A program made the translations under genes and the position numbers. Shown here in pieces: positions 57,377-64,000 of a stretch of DNA of 64,000 nt. Within the stretch, counting starts at the first letter, position 1. Every line of letters starts with the position of its first letter. This stretch comes from Vagococcus zengguangii. GTDB taxonomy: Bacteria; Bacillota; Bacilli; Lactobacillales; Vagococcaceae. Location: NCBI RefSeq assembly GCF_005145005.1, contig NZ_CP039712.1, positions 713,001 through 777,000 of the forward strand. Direction: 5' to 3'. The notes beneath the pieces are model-generated. The model worked only from the letters and a program-made list of their open reading frames with translations. It searched no databases and was not told where the DNA came from.

Positions 57377-58366
57377 ATGAAAATTTTAGCATTCGGTGAA
57401 GTGATGATGCGTTTGAATCCTGCTAATTTCAAAAAAATAACTCAGACCGACCAATTAGACATGTCCTTTACAGGAACAGGTCTAAATATTTTAGCGGGTT
57501 TAGCGGTTAATGGCTATCAAACGAGCCTTTTGACCGCACTTCCAGCGAATAATCTTGGAAGAGCCGCTAGTGCTAGCGTTCGCAAATTAGGGGTTAATGA
57601 CCAACCACTTGTTTTTTCGGGACAGCATTTAGGTGTTTATTTGTTAGAGATGGGGTACGGAGGGAGACCTTCTGAAGTTACGTATTTAGATCGCTCACAA
57701 AGCGCCTTTAACCAAGTCGTCTTAACTGATGATGTGATTAATCAAGCCCTAGTAGGTATTGAGATGGTCCACATTTGTGGGATTGCTTTATCTACTTCGA
57801 TAATTTCAAGGCAAAACGCGCTACGGGTGGCGCGTCTAGCTGCTGCCAAAAAGATTCCGTTATGTTTTGATTTTAATTTTCGCGCATCATTGAATACCGA
57901 AACGGATAGAGAAAGTTTACGTGCTTGTTATCATGAGATACTATCTTCTGCGAGTATTGTGTTTGGCTCATTAAGAGATTTGACGGAATTATTGTTAATT
58001 TCTGGAGAGGATGATCAAGCAATTGTCCAGAAGTTCATGAATGATTTTGATATTAAGTATTTTGGCGGTACCATTAGACATAAGACAGTTGAAAAATCAG
58101 AACTTCAAGGATATCTTTACTCAGGAGGTAATGAAGTTGTTGTTTCAGATAAGGTGTCTTATCAAACATATGACCGCATTGGGACAGGGGATGCCTATGT
58201 ATCAGGAATTTTAACGGGATTAATTGAGCAATGGACTCTCCAAGATACTGTAAATTTTGCCACTTATAATGCAGCCTTGGCTCATACCACTTACGGAGAT
58301 AGTCCAGTTTTGTCGAAAGAATTTGTGTTGAATTATATTAAAAACAAAATAGACGTTATACGATGA
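57377..58366 (+). CDS. PfkB-family sugar kinase, 2-keto-3-deoxygluconate kinase-like
   Basis: A 329-residue ribokinase-fold kinase with an N-terminal GEVMMRLNPANF, a substrate loop GGRPSEVTYLDRSQSAF and the anion-hole/catalytic motif DRIGTGDAYVSG (GTGDAY for the usual GAGDAF, catalytic Asp kept). Pattern and context indicate a KDG kinase. AAAGGAG precedes the ATG. It ends the operon. DgaE already yields a phosphorylated product, so this kinase would add a second entry point for unphosphorylated ketodeoxygluconate (inference). The next 69 bp hold no gene before an IS1182-type element begins. Confidence 0.88.
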   Translation: MKILAFGEVMMRLNPANFKKITQTDQLDMSFTGTGLNILAGLAVNGYQTSLLTALPANNLGRAASASVRKLGVNDQPLVFSGQHLGVYLLEMGYGGRPSEVTYLDRSQSAFNQVVLTDDVINQALVGIEMVHICGIALSTSIISRQNALRVARLAAAKKIPLCFDFNFRASLNTETDRESLRACYHEILSSASIVFGSLRDLTELLLISGEDDQAIVQKFMNDFDIKYFGGTIRHKTVEKSELQGYLYSGGNEVVVSDKVSYQTYDRIGTGDAYVSGILTGLIEQWTLQDTVNFATYNAALAHTTYGDSPVLSKEFVLNYIKNKIDVIR

Positions 58367-58434
58367 CACATAACAGTCTCTAAAATAGGGGAAACATTCT
58401 ATATTTATTAAATGTTAGAAATTAGTTCCGTAAT

Positions 58435-58451
58435 GAGGCTGTGACATAAGT
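58435..58451 (+). repeat. Left inverted repeat of the IS1182-type element
   Basis: GAGGCTGTGACATAAGT, matching the complement of 61857-61873 with one mismatch. Confidence 0.85.
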
Positions 58452-58458
58452 CTCTAAA

Positions 58459-58506
58459 AAAACCCCTGATAAATTTGGCAATAAAGCCAAATTTATCAGG
58501 GGTTTT
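58459..58506 (+). terminator. Insulating hairpin at the left end of the IS1182-type element
   Basis: A 21-bp perfect stem (58459-58479 / 58486-58506) with a 6-base loop, just before an extended -10 (TGGTATAAT, 58506-58514) for the transposase. It probably blocks transcription entering from the host operon. Confidence 0.85.
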
Positions 58507-58574
58507 GGTATAATAAAATAAAAAAGAAGCACGGTCCGACCCATGCTTCAAAGAATCCTAGAAAGGACCAAAAA

Positions 58575-60197
58575 ATGTATTCTAATTATAACATGAATCA
58601 GTTAAGTTTGGATATTACAACTTCATATATTCCAGAAAAAAATAATACGGCTTGGTTTATTAACGAGCTAGTTGAAACATTAAAAATCAAAGAATCTTAT
58701 TTATTCGGAAGACCACGTCAATATAATTTATCTGCTATGTTAAAGCTGGTCTTATTTGCGTACACACGCAGTGTTTTTAGTAGTCGTAAAATTGCTCAAT
58801 TGGCTGAAGAGAGCCTACCGGCTCGTTGGTTAACACAAGAAATGATGCCTTCTTATCGAACGATTGCACGCTTTAGAATATCTGATGAATTAGAAGGTCT
58901 TATTAATCAAGGCTTGGAGCAGCTAACCGCTTATTTACGTCAACAAAACATGATTGATGATGCCATTTTTATTGATGGAACTAAAATTTTAGCTGATGCC
59001 AATAAATTTAGTTTTGTTTGGAAGAAAAGCACGATTCGTTTCGATGCGATGAATCGAGAAGCAACCGTCTCTTTAATGAATGAATTAAAAGAGGCTTATT
59101 CGTCGTCTCATATACCAGATGGTTCTAATCTGTCTTTAGATATGGTTGATGAAGTTCTAACTCGTTTAGAATTCAGATTAGAAGAATTAGAAAAACAAAT
59201 TGAAACAACACCTAAGCTTTCTCCCAACCCTGCTAAACAAGAACGACGTTCTTTAAAATCAACTAAAAGAAAATTAGCTGCACGTCGAGCTAAAATGCTA
59301 GAACATCAAAAGCAATTTAAGACTTTCGGGAAACGAAACAGCTTTTCAAAAACTGATCACGATGCCACTTTCATGAGAGTAAAAGAAGATCACATGAAAA
59401 ATGGTCAGCTTAAGCCAGCTTATAATCTGCAAATTGCTACGAGCAAGCAATTTATCGTAGGCTATGATGTTTACCAAAATCCAACAGATACTAAAACGTT
59501 AATCCCTTTCTTAGAAAAAATGAATTTAGCAGAAAAGGATGCAATGTATATAGTAGCAGATGCAGGTTATGGTTCAGAAAGTAACTATCAATATCTAGAA
59601 GACAAATTATCTCAACATACCTCATTAATCCCGTACGGGACAATGTTGAAAGAAAATAGTAAGAAATGGCAGTCAGATGATAAAAAGGTAATGAATTGGT
59701 TTTACGAAGAAAAAGAAGACTATTATATTGACCCAAAAGGAGTCCGTTTTAATTTTAATACGTATCGAAAACGCACAGACAAAGACGGTTTTACACGTGA
59801 TTTCAAGGAATATGTGGCAGAAAAATATGACGAAAATCGTGAAGAAATTCCTGTTGCGTTAACAGCCAAAGGCCACATAAGAAAAATAATGATTAATCCT
59901 TCATGGGAATATTATAAAGCGAAGCAACGAGATTTTCTTTCAACGAAAGAAACTGGAAAAATTTACGCTAAACGTAAGATTGATGTGGAACCAGTTTTCG
60001 GACGGATGAAGGCTTCTTTGGGCTTCACTCGTTTCTCTGTGAGAGGACTTGGAAAAGTTCTCAAGGAAACCGGTATTGTTTCCTTGGCGCTAAATATGAT
60101 GAAATTAGCGTCTTGGGAGACGCAGAAAGACATAGAAAATAGAAAAAATCCGAAACAAACGAAAAATAACACTTTTCGTCCGTTTCGGATTTTTTAA
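58575..60197 (+). CDS. IS1182-family transposase
   Basis: A 540-residue DDE transposase of IS1182 type. It has the N-terminal YNLSAMLKLVLFAY and PSYRTIARFR helical region, the first Asp in FIDGTKILADANKF, a Lys/Arg-rich middle, the second Asp in VADAGYGSESNYQ, and the C-terminal DVEPVFGRMKASLGF with the third acidic residue. It appears intact. GAAAGGA lies before the ATG. Its stop codon TAA is made at the IS91 insertion: the T belongs to the transposase terminator's T-tract and the AA to the IS91 end. The likely original stop was TAG in the same place, so the product is probably unchanged. Confidence 0.93.
   Translation: MYSNYNMNQLSLDITTSYIPEKNNTAWFINELVETLKIKESYLFGRPRQYNLSAMLKLVLFAYTRSVFSSRKIAQLAEESLPARWLTQEMMPSYRTIARFRISDELEGLINQGLEQLTAYLRQQNMIDDAIFIDGTKILADANKFSFVWKKSTIRFDAMNREATVSLMNELKEAYSSSHIPDGSNLSLDMVDEVLTRLEFRLEELEKQIETTPKLSPNPAKQERRSLKSTKRKLAARRAKMLEHQKQFKTFGKRNSFSKTDHDATFMRVKEDHMKNGQLKPAYNLQIATSKQFIVGYDVYQNPTDTKTLIPFLEKMNLAEKDAMYIVADAGYGSESNYQYLEDKLSQHTSLIPYGTMLKENSKKWQSDDKKVMNWFYEEKEDYYIDPKGVRFNFNTYRKRTDKDGFTRDFKEYVAEKYDENREEIPVALTAKGHIRKIMINPSWEYYKAKQRDFLSTKETGKIYAKRKIDVEPVFGRMKASLGFTRFSVRGLGKVLKETGIVSLALNMMKLASWETQKDIENRKNPKQTKNNTFRPFRIF
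60143..60195 (+). terminator. Terminator of the IS1182 transposase, overlapping its 3' end
   Basis: Stem AATCCGAAAC / GTTTCGGATT with an inner CGAAAA/TTTTCG pair, then six T (60190-60195). The IS91-type element begins on the next base. Confidence 0.85.
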
Positions 60198-60292
60198 CTA
60201 TAAAGGGATTATAAAATTTTGTGTCGTATGATGCTTGTTCTATCAAGTGTTATACGGCTTTTTTATTGTTTCAAATTTGGTATAATTTAAAT

Positions 60293-61618
60293 ATGAATGT
60301 GAATATTCTTCAAGCTATATTTTTTGATAAGTATCATAATTGGGATAATTTTATCATCAAGTATTCTGACAGACTTCGTCCGGTAGTTAAGAAGGAGGTT
60401 GCTAAGTTTAGAAATTGTGGAGATATCCAGAAAGGATATCGTTTGTATGTTTGCGAGGGATGTCATGATGTCAAATTTCTACCTTTAAGATGTAAAGGTA
60501 AGTTTTGTCCAAGTTGTGCTAAAGGTGAGAGTGAACGTTGGAGTGAAACGATAGCTCAAGACATGTATCACACTATTCATCGTCACATTGTTTTTACAAT
60601 AGATGAAGGTTTACGTGATATCTTTTTAATGGATAAGTATCGAAGTACCTTGTTAAAAGGATTAATGGATGAAGCCGCCAAAATAATTATAGAGTTCTTT
60701 GATAAGCGTAAGATACAGCCTGGAATAATTTCTGGATTACATACGTTTGGTTCACAATTAGAGTTTAATCCTCATGTTCATATGATAGTAACAATGGGTG
60801 GTGTAAACAGAAAAGGTGAATGGGAAAATTATGATTATTTACCTTATGTAATGCTTAGAAAATATTGGCAGAATGCGGTATTAAAATTGATTAGGAGAAC
60901 TTTATCACCACGTGATAAAGCAAAAGTTCAGTATAAATTACAGAAGGCCTACCATCAAAATGGAGAAGGATTTTATGTGAATGCTCCTAAACGGAGCAGA
61001 ACGAATACCAAAGGCTTACTACAATATATCAGTCGCTATATGAAAAGAGGGCCTATTGCATTAGAACGAATAAAAATGTATGACGGTCATCATGTCATGT
61101 TTGAATATCATGATAAGCGGACGAATAGAAAAGAAATGAAAACAATGACGGCAGAAGAGTTTATAGGGGCATTAGTTCGTCATATTCCAGATCGACATTT
61201 TAGAATGATACGTCATTATGGTATTTATAGTCGAAGGATAAAAAGCTTTATCAAAAAAATTGTAGAAGTTTATCAAGAAAAGGTAAAAAAGTTATTGATA
61301 AACAGTAAACAAATGCTTAAAAGTAAAACTTGGGCTCAAAGAATAACCGAATGTTTTGGAAAAAATCCATTGGATTGTCCTAATTGTGGTGAAGAATTTG
61401 TCTTTATGGGGATGAGTGTGTGCAAAAATGGTAGACTAATTACTAAATATACGAAGAATAAGCAAGCAATGATAGTGATGAAGGAGGAGAATATTCGTCT
61501 TGGCCAAAAAGAAACGCAACATCAACAAAAAGAAAAAACAGAAGCAGCTTTTAAAAAGCTTCGATTCGACTGGGAATTCTACGGTGACTTATATATGTCT
61601 CCAGTGTGGAATAGCTGA
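60293..61618 (+). CDS. IS91-family HUH transposase, copy 2
   Basis: Same 441-residue protein as at 21837-23162, including the five-Cys zinc domain, the His-Val-His metal motif and the HYGIYSRR tyrosine region. The ATG at 60293 again follows an extended -10 by 6 bases. No frameshift or stop is present, so both copies look functional. Confidence 0.93.
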   Translation: MNVNILQAIFFDKYHNWDNFIIKYSDRLRPVVKKEVAKFRNCGDIQKGYRLYVCEGCHDVKFLPLRCKGKFCPSCAKGESERWSETIAQDMYHTIHRHIVFTIDEGLRDIFLMDKYRSTLLKGLMDEAAKIIIEFFDKRKIQPGIISGLHTFGSQLEFNPHVHMIVTMGGVNRKGEWENYDYLPYVMLRKYWQNAVLKLIRRTLSPRDKAKVQYKLQKAYHQNGEGFYVNAPKRSRTNTKGLLQYISRYMKRGPIALERIKMYDGHHVMFEYHDKRTNRKEMKTMTAEEFIGALVRHIPDRHFRMIRHYGIYSRRIKSFIKKIVEVYQEKVKKLLINSKQMLKSKTWAQRITECFGKNPLDCPNCGEEFVFMGMSVCKNGRLITKYTKNKQAMIVMKEENIRLGQKETQHQQKEKTEAAFKKLRFDWEFYGDLYMSPVWNS

Positions 61619-61787
61619 ACGTATTCCGAAGGAAATCATTGAAACGATTGAGTTTTTAGATGAAGATTTCAGTCCGCTTACTGCACCACAATTTAGTTGT
61701 GAAAAATGTGGTGGTGAAATGTATCCACAATATTATCGGAATTTCTGTGGGATAGAATTTCAATTGTCAGATGTGCAAGATAAATAG
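61500..61787 (+). CDS. Zinc-ribbon protein of the IS91-type element, copy 2
   Basis: Same 95-residue overlapping frame as at 23044-23331, with the AAGGAGGAG site and TTG start preserved, a Lys-rich N-terminus and two CxxC pairs. Two identical young copies cannot by themselves prove selection on this frame. Confidence 0.68.
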   Translation: MAKKKRNINKKKKQKQLLKSFDSTGNSTVTYICLQCGIAERIPKEIIETIEFLDEDFSPLTAPQFSCEKCGGEMYPQYYRNFCGIEFQLSDVQDK

Positions 61788-61856
61788 TTACCACTACACT
61801 AAAAAGGCCTCGGGAAATTTTTCCCGAGATTTTCTTATTTTAGACTAATAACACTA

Positions 61857-61873
61857 ACTTTTGTCACAGCCTC
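61857..61873 (-). repeat. Right inverted repeat of the IS1182-type element
   Basis: Complement of GAGGCTGTGACAAAAGT, pairing with 58435-58451 with one mismatch. Confidence 0.85.
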
Positions 61874-61884
61874 TTATTTGTTTA

Positions 61885-62298
61885 TTAACTAAAAAATCGT
61901 TTGATTTCTGTTTGTGCTGCTTCAATAGAGTCAGACGCGTGTATCACGTTTTCGTGATACACAGCTGCATTTCCAAAGTCACCACGAATTGTACCAGGTG
62001 CTGCTTTTACTACGTTAGTTACGCCAATTAAGGTGCGAACCATTTCTACCACGTTGTCACCTTCAAGAATCATCAAGACGGATGGGCCTGATGTCATGAA
62101 GTCGCTAACTTCATGAAAAAAATCTTTTTGAACTAAATGAGCGTAGTGTTCAGCTACTAATTCATTGCTTAATGTGGTTGTTTTCATTTCTTTAATGATT
62201 AACCCTTTGTTTTCAAAGCGTTGAATAATCTGCCCGATAAGGTGACGTTTAACGCCGTCTGGTTTAATCATGACTAAAGTTTGTTCATTTGCTGACAT
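61885..62298 (-). CDS. ndk: Nucleoside diphosphate kinase
   Basis: A 137-residue NDP kinase with the start TLVMIKPDGVKRHLIGQII, the MTSGPSVLMILEG block and the active-site His region GNAAVYHENVIHASDS (family NxxHGSDS, here NVIHASDS). It transfers the gamma phosphate between nucleoside triphosphates and diphosphates via phospho-His. AGGAGG lies 7 bases before the ATG. Ala replaces the usual Gly after the active His, a mild variation. It is convergent with the IS-bearing region; no separate terminator is seen between its stop and the IS repeat. Confidence 0.95.
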   Translation of the reverse strand: MSANEQTLVMIKPDGVKRHLIGQIIQRFENKGLIIKEMKTTTLSNELVAEHYAHLVQKDFFHEVSDFMTSGPSVLMILEGDNVVEMVRTLIGVTNVVKAAPGTIRGDFGNAAVYHENVIHASDSIEAAQTEIKRFFS

Positions 62299-62401
62299 AT
62301 AATTCCTCCTAAAAAACTTTTGTTACTATTATTTTAACGTATTCATTCTTAATTTAATATCAAAATCGTGAATTATTCATCTAATCTATACAAAATTGAA
62401 T

Positions 62402-64000
62402 TTACAGTTGCTCATAGTGATGATAGACATAGGTTAAATCATCAATTTCTTGCTGAATTTTTTGTCCGATTGTGGTATGCTTGACTATTTTTCGCTCTGA
62501 AACTTTTTCAACTAAACGACGAATAGATAGCTGTTGTTCTTGATTTGTTAATGCTTGTTCAATTCCAGAAAAGGGCATATGGGTGGCAATTTGAATACCG
62601 TAGCTATTTGAGAGTAACGTATAGCCAGCTACACCAGTAGTTTTTTGGTAGCCTTTAGCGTATCCGCCATCGATAACTAGCATTTTGCCACCAGCTTTAA
62701 TCGGACTTTCGCCTTTTTTTTCTTTAACAGGCGTATGCCCGTTGATGATATGGCCGTTTGGCGAGAGACCGAATTCGACTAGTAGTCGTTCACAAATGGT
62801 TTCATCATTCCTTAATTCATAATAAGGATTTTTGATTTCGTTATGCGTTTTTTTGTCAGAGATAAAATAGCGCTCGAACGTAGTCATCGACATTTTGCCA
62901 AATAACGACGATGTTTCACCCACCCATAGATACCATAATAAATCGGTAGCTAAGTCGGTGTTTACATCAGGATGTTGATAAGCATAACGAACTTGTCTTT
63001 CGTAATAATCAAGTAGGTCTTTTCCAAAATACGTCAGTCCTTCGATGTGTAAGGCTTTTAAATCGCCATTCGAATGGAGTGGAATACAGCCATGAAAGAG
63101 TAAATTGCCGTTATAGCATAAGTACATTGACCCTTTAGCCATCAAGAAATCCATATGTTTCTTTAATTTGTCGGACTGCTGAAAATTGGTTAATAGCTTG
63201 TTAATGATTCGTTGCTCGTCGTCAGTAAGCTCGGTTGGGTTAGTAATCTGAATCGTGACAGGGTTAAAATTTTCTAGAGAATAACACTGATTATCAAACT
63301 GAATGCTTAACGTTTGATAATCAATTATTGAAAGCATTTTACGATGTGTCATCGAAAACTCGGGTCGACGTTCGATTAATTGTTCTTCTAATTTAAATTG
63401 CATCATGGCAGCCGCTTGTTGAACAACATTTGCTTGGATTTTGGCAATTTCTGGTAAATCTCGGCCATCAAGATGTGGCGCAAAAACCGGTAGCGGTTCA
63501 TAATGAGCCATGGCAAAATCAACCAGTGGTCGAATATTGATGCCATAGCGATCTTCAATAATGTCTAAATTTCCGTAACGTGCACAAATTCTCACAACAT
63601 TTATCATTGCAAGTGGTGATCCTGCCATAGCGGCTAACCAAATAATATCATGATTGCCCCATTGAATATCGACTGAATGGTGAGTCATTAATTTATTCAT
63701 AATTTCATCGGGTTTTGGGCCACGATCGTAAATATCACCGACGACATGTAAGTGATCAACGACTAGACGCTGAATACTATAACAAAGTGAAATGATTAGA
63801 TCATCAATTTGTTCTAACTCTATCAGCTTTAAAATAATCGCATCGACGTATGCTTGTTTTTGTTCTAAGTTGTTCGTTTCGGTTAATAATTCTTCGATAA
63901 TGTAGCTAAACTGTGGCGAAAGGGACTTTCTTACTTTTGAGCGAGTGTATTTTTGTCCAGAAATTCTTACGATTGTTAGTAAAGTTAACAAATTTGATAT
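62402..64000 (-). CDS. fbp: Fructose-1,6-bisphosphatase class III, 5' end beyond window
   Basis: The C-terminal ~532 residues of a firmicute-type (class III) FBPase. The frame is open to the right edge, and the usual N-terminal 100 or so residues lie outside, so the TTG near 63991 is not the start. The metallophosphatase motifs are visible: VVGDIYDRGPKPDEI, QWGNHDIIWLAAMAG, and a late INGHTPVKEKKGESPIKAGG. It removes the 1-phosphate from fructose-1,6-bisphosphate in gluconeogenesis. No terminator is obvious between its stop and ndk (62299-62401, AT-rich). Confidence 0.93.
   Translation of the reverse strand: MSNLLTLLTIVRISGQKYTRSKVRKSLSPQFSYIIEELLTETNNLEQKQAYVDAIILKLIELEQIDDLIISLCYSIQRLVVDHLHVVGDIYDRGPKPDEIMNKLMTHHSVDIQWGNHDIIWLAAMAGSPLAMINVVRICARYGNLDIIEDRYGINIRPLVDFAMAHYEPLPVFAPHLDGRDLPEIAKIQANVVQQAAAMMQFKLEEQLIERRPEFSMTHRKMLSIIDYQTLSIQFDNQCYSLENFNPVTIQITNPTELTDDEQRIINKLLTNFQQSDKLKKHMDFLMAKGSMYLCYNGNLLFHGCIPLHSNGDLKALHIEGLTYFGKDLLDYYERQVRYAYQHPDVNTDLATDLLWYLWVGETSSLFGKMSMTTFERYFISDKKTHNEIKNPYYELRNDETICERLLVEFGLSPNGHIINGHTPVKEKKGESPIKAGGKMLVIDGGYAKGYQKTTGVAGYTLLSNSYGIQIATHMPFSGIEQALTNQEQQLSIRRLVEKVSERKIVKHTTIGQKIQQEIDDLTYVYHHYEQL

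Larger units (their letters stand above)
60196..61841 (+). mobile_element. IS91-type insertion sequence, copy 2 (nested)
   Basis: 1646 bp, identical to copy 1 at 21740-23385 apart from one synonymous base as far as I can read. It is in the same orientation and again begins right after the six T of a terminator hairpin, here that of the IS1182 transposase. The right end keeps the terminal hairpin (61809-61841) and abuts the remaining 15 bp of IS1182 before its right repeat. It inserted after the IS1182-type element arrived. Confidence 0.9.
58435..61873 (+). mobile_element. IS1182-type insertion sequence interrupted by an IS91-type element
   Basis: The terminal inverted repeats are GAGGCTGTGACATAAGT (58435-58451) and its near-complement ending at 61873 (61857-61873, one mismatch). 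Inside are a strong hairpin, a promoter and an intact IS1182-family transposase. A nested IS91-type copy occupies 60196-61841; without it the element is about 1793 bp, normal for the family. No clear target duplication is seen (flanks ...CCGTAAT and TTATTTG...). It sits between the convergent kdgK-like gene and ndk. Confidence 0.9.

Noticed and set aside
63991-64000. TTG near the right edge as the fbp start
   Set aside because: The frame stays open to the edge and the conserved N-terminal part of class III FBPase is missing, so the gene is cut by the window.

Overview
This is 64 kb of an AT-rich, low-GC Gram-positive chromosome, most likely from the Lactobacillales and close to Enterococcus/Vagococcus. 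The evidence is strong AGGAGG ribosome sites, many intrinsic terminators with T-tracts, a liaXYZ-type locus at the left edge, firmicute-type class III fructose-bisphosphatase at the right edge, a SBP-permease fused GlnPH transporter, a Mga-type regulator and several PTS permeases. No rRNA, tRNA, CRISPR array or prophage is visible. The genus assignment is inference.

Layout. 1-863: end of a liaX-like gene, liaY and liaZ (cell-envelope stress). 927-6670: rqcH (ribosome rescue), two unknown genes, a catalytically degenerate tyrosine-recombinase homologue and a CBS/CorC membrane protein. 6765-12045: a Mga-family regulator with a structured leader, then a beta-glucoside PTS and 6-phospho-beta-glucosidase operon. 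12288-16379: amidase, YxeA, PAP2 phosphatase, a guanidine-I riboswitch driving the ykkCD guanidinium exporter, and an unknown gene. 16386-19530: mgtA behind an M-box magnesium riboswitch, with a 33-codon reading frame between them. 19536-21739: FUSC-type membrane protein and an amino-acid permease.

21740-23385 is an IS91-type (HUH, rolling-circle) insertion sequence. A second, practically identical copy lies at 60196-61841, nested in an IS1182-type element (58435-61873). Both IS91-type copies sit directly on the T-tract of a hairpin terminator, in the same orientation.

23392-30691 is the most interesting block: a glucose-family PTS EIICB, an adenylosuccinate-lyase/cycloisomerase-like lyase, a ChbG/YdjC deacetylase, an RpiR regulator, malic enzyme and fumarase. 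Read as one system it suggests uptake and phosphorylation of a sugar conjugate, release of fumarate by the lyase, then fumarate to malate (FumC) to pyruvate (malic enzyme). That chain is inference; the gene content and order are seen.

30793-42196: acyltransferase, a small Gly-rich membrane protein, aminotransferase, GlnQ/GlnPH, proC with YfhO, a beta-lactamase-like hydrolase, a YitT protein and thymidine kinase. 42235-48600: housekeeping genes prfA, prmC, threonylcarbamoyl-AMP synthase, glyA, upp and rodA. 48732-52281: a heterodimeric multidrug-type ABC exporter. 52487-58366: a GntR-controlled amino-sugar-acid operon (MupG-like, amidohydrolase, DgaE, DgaF, KdgK-like) with no transporter of its own. 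After the nested IS pair come ndk and the 3' part of fbp, which runs off the right edge.
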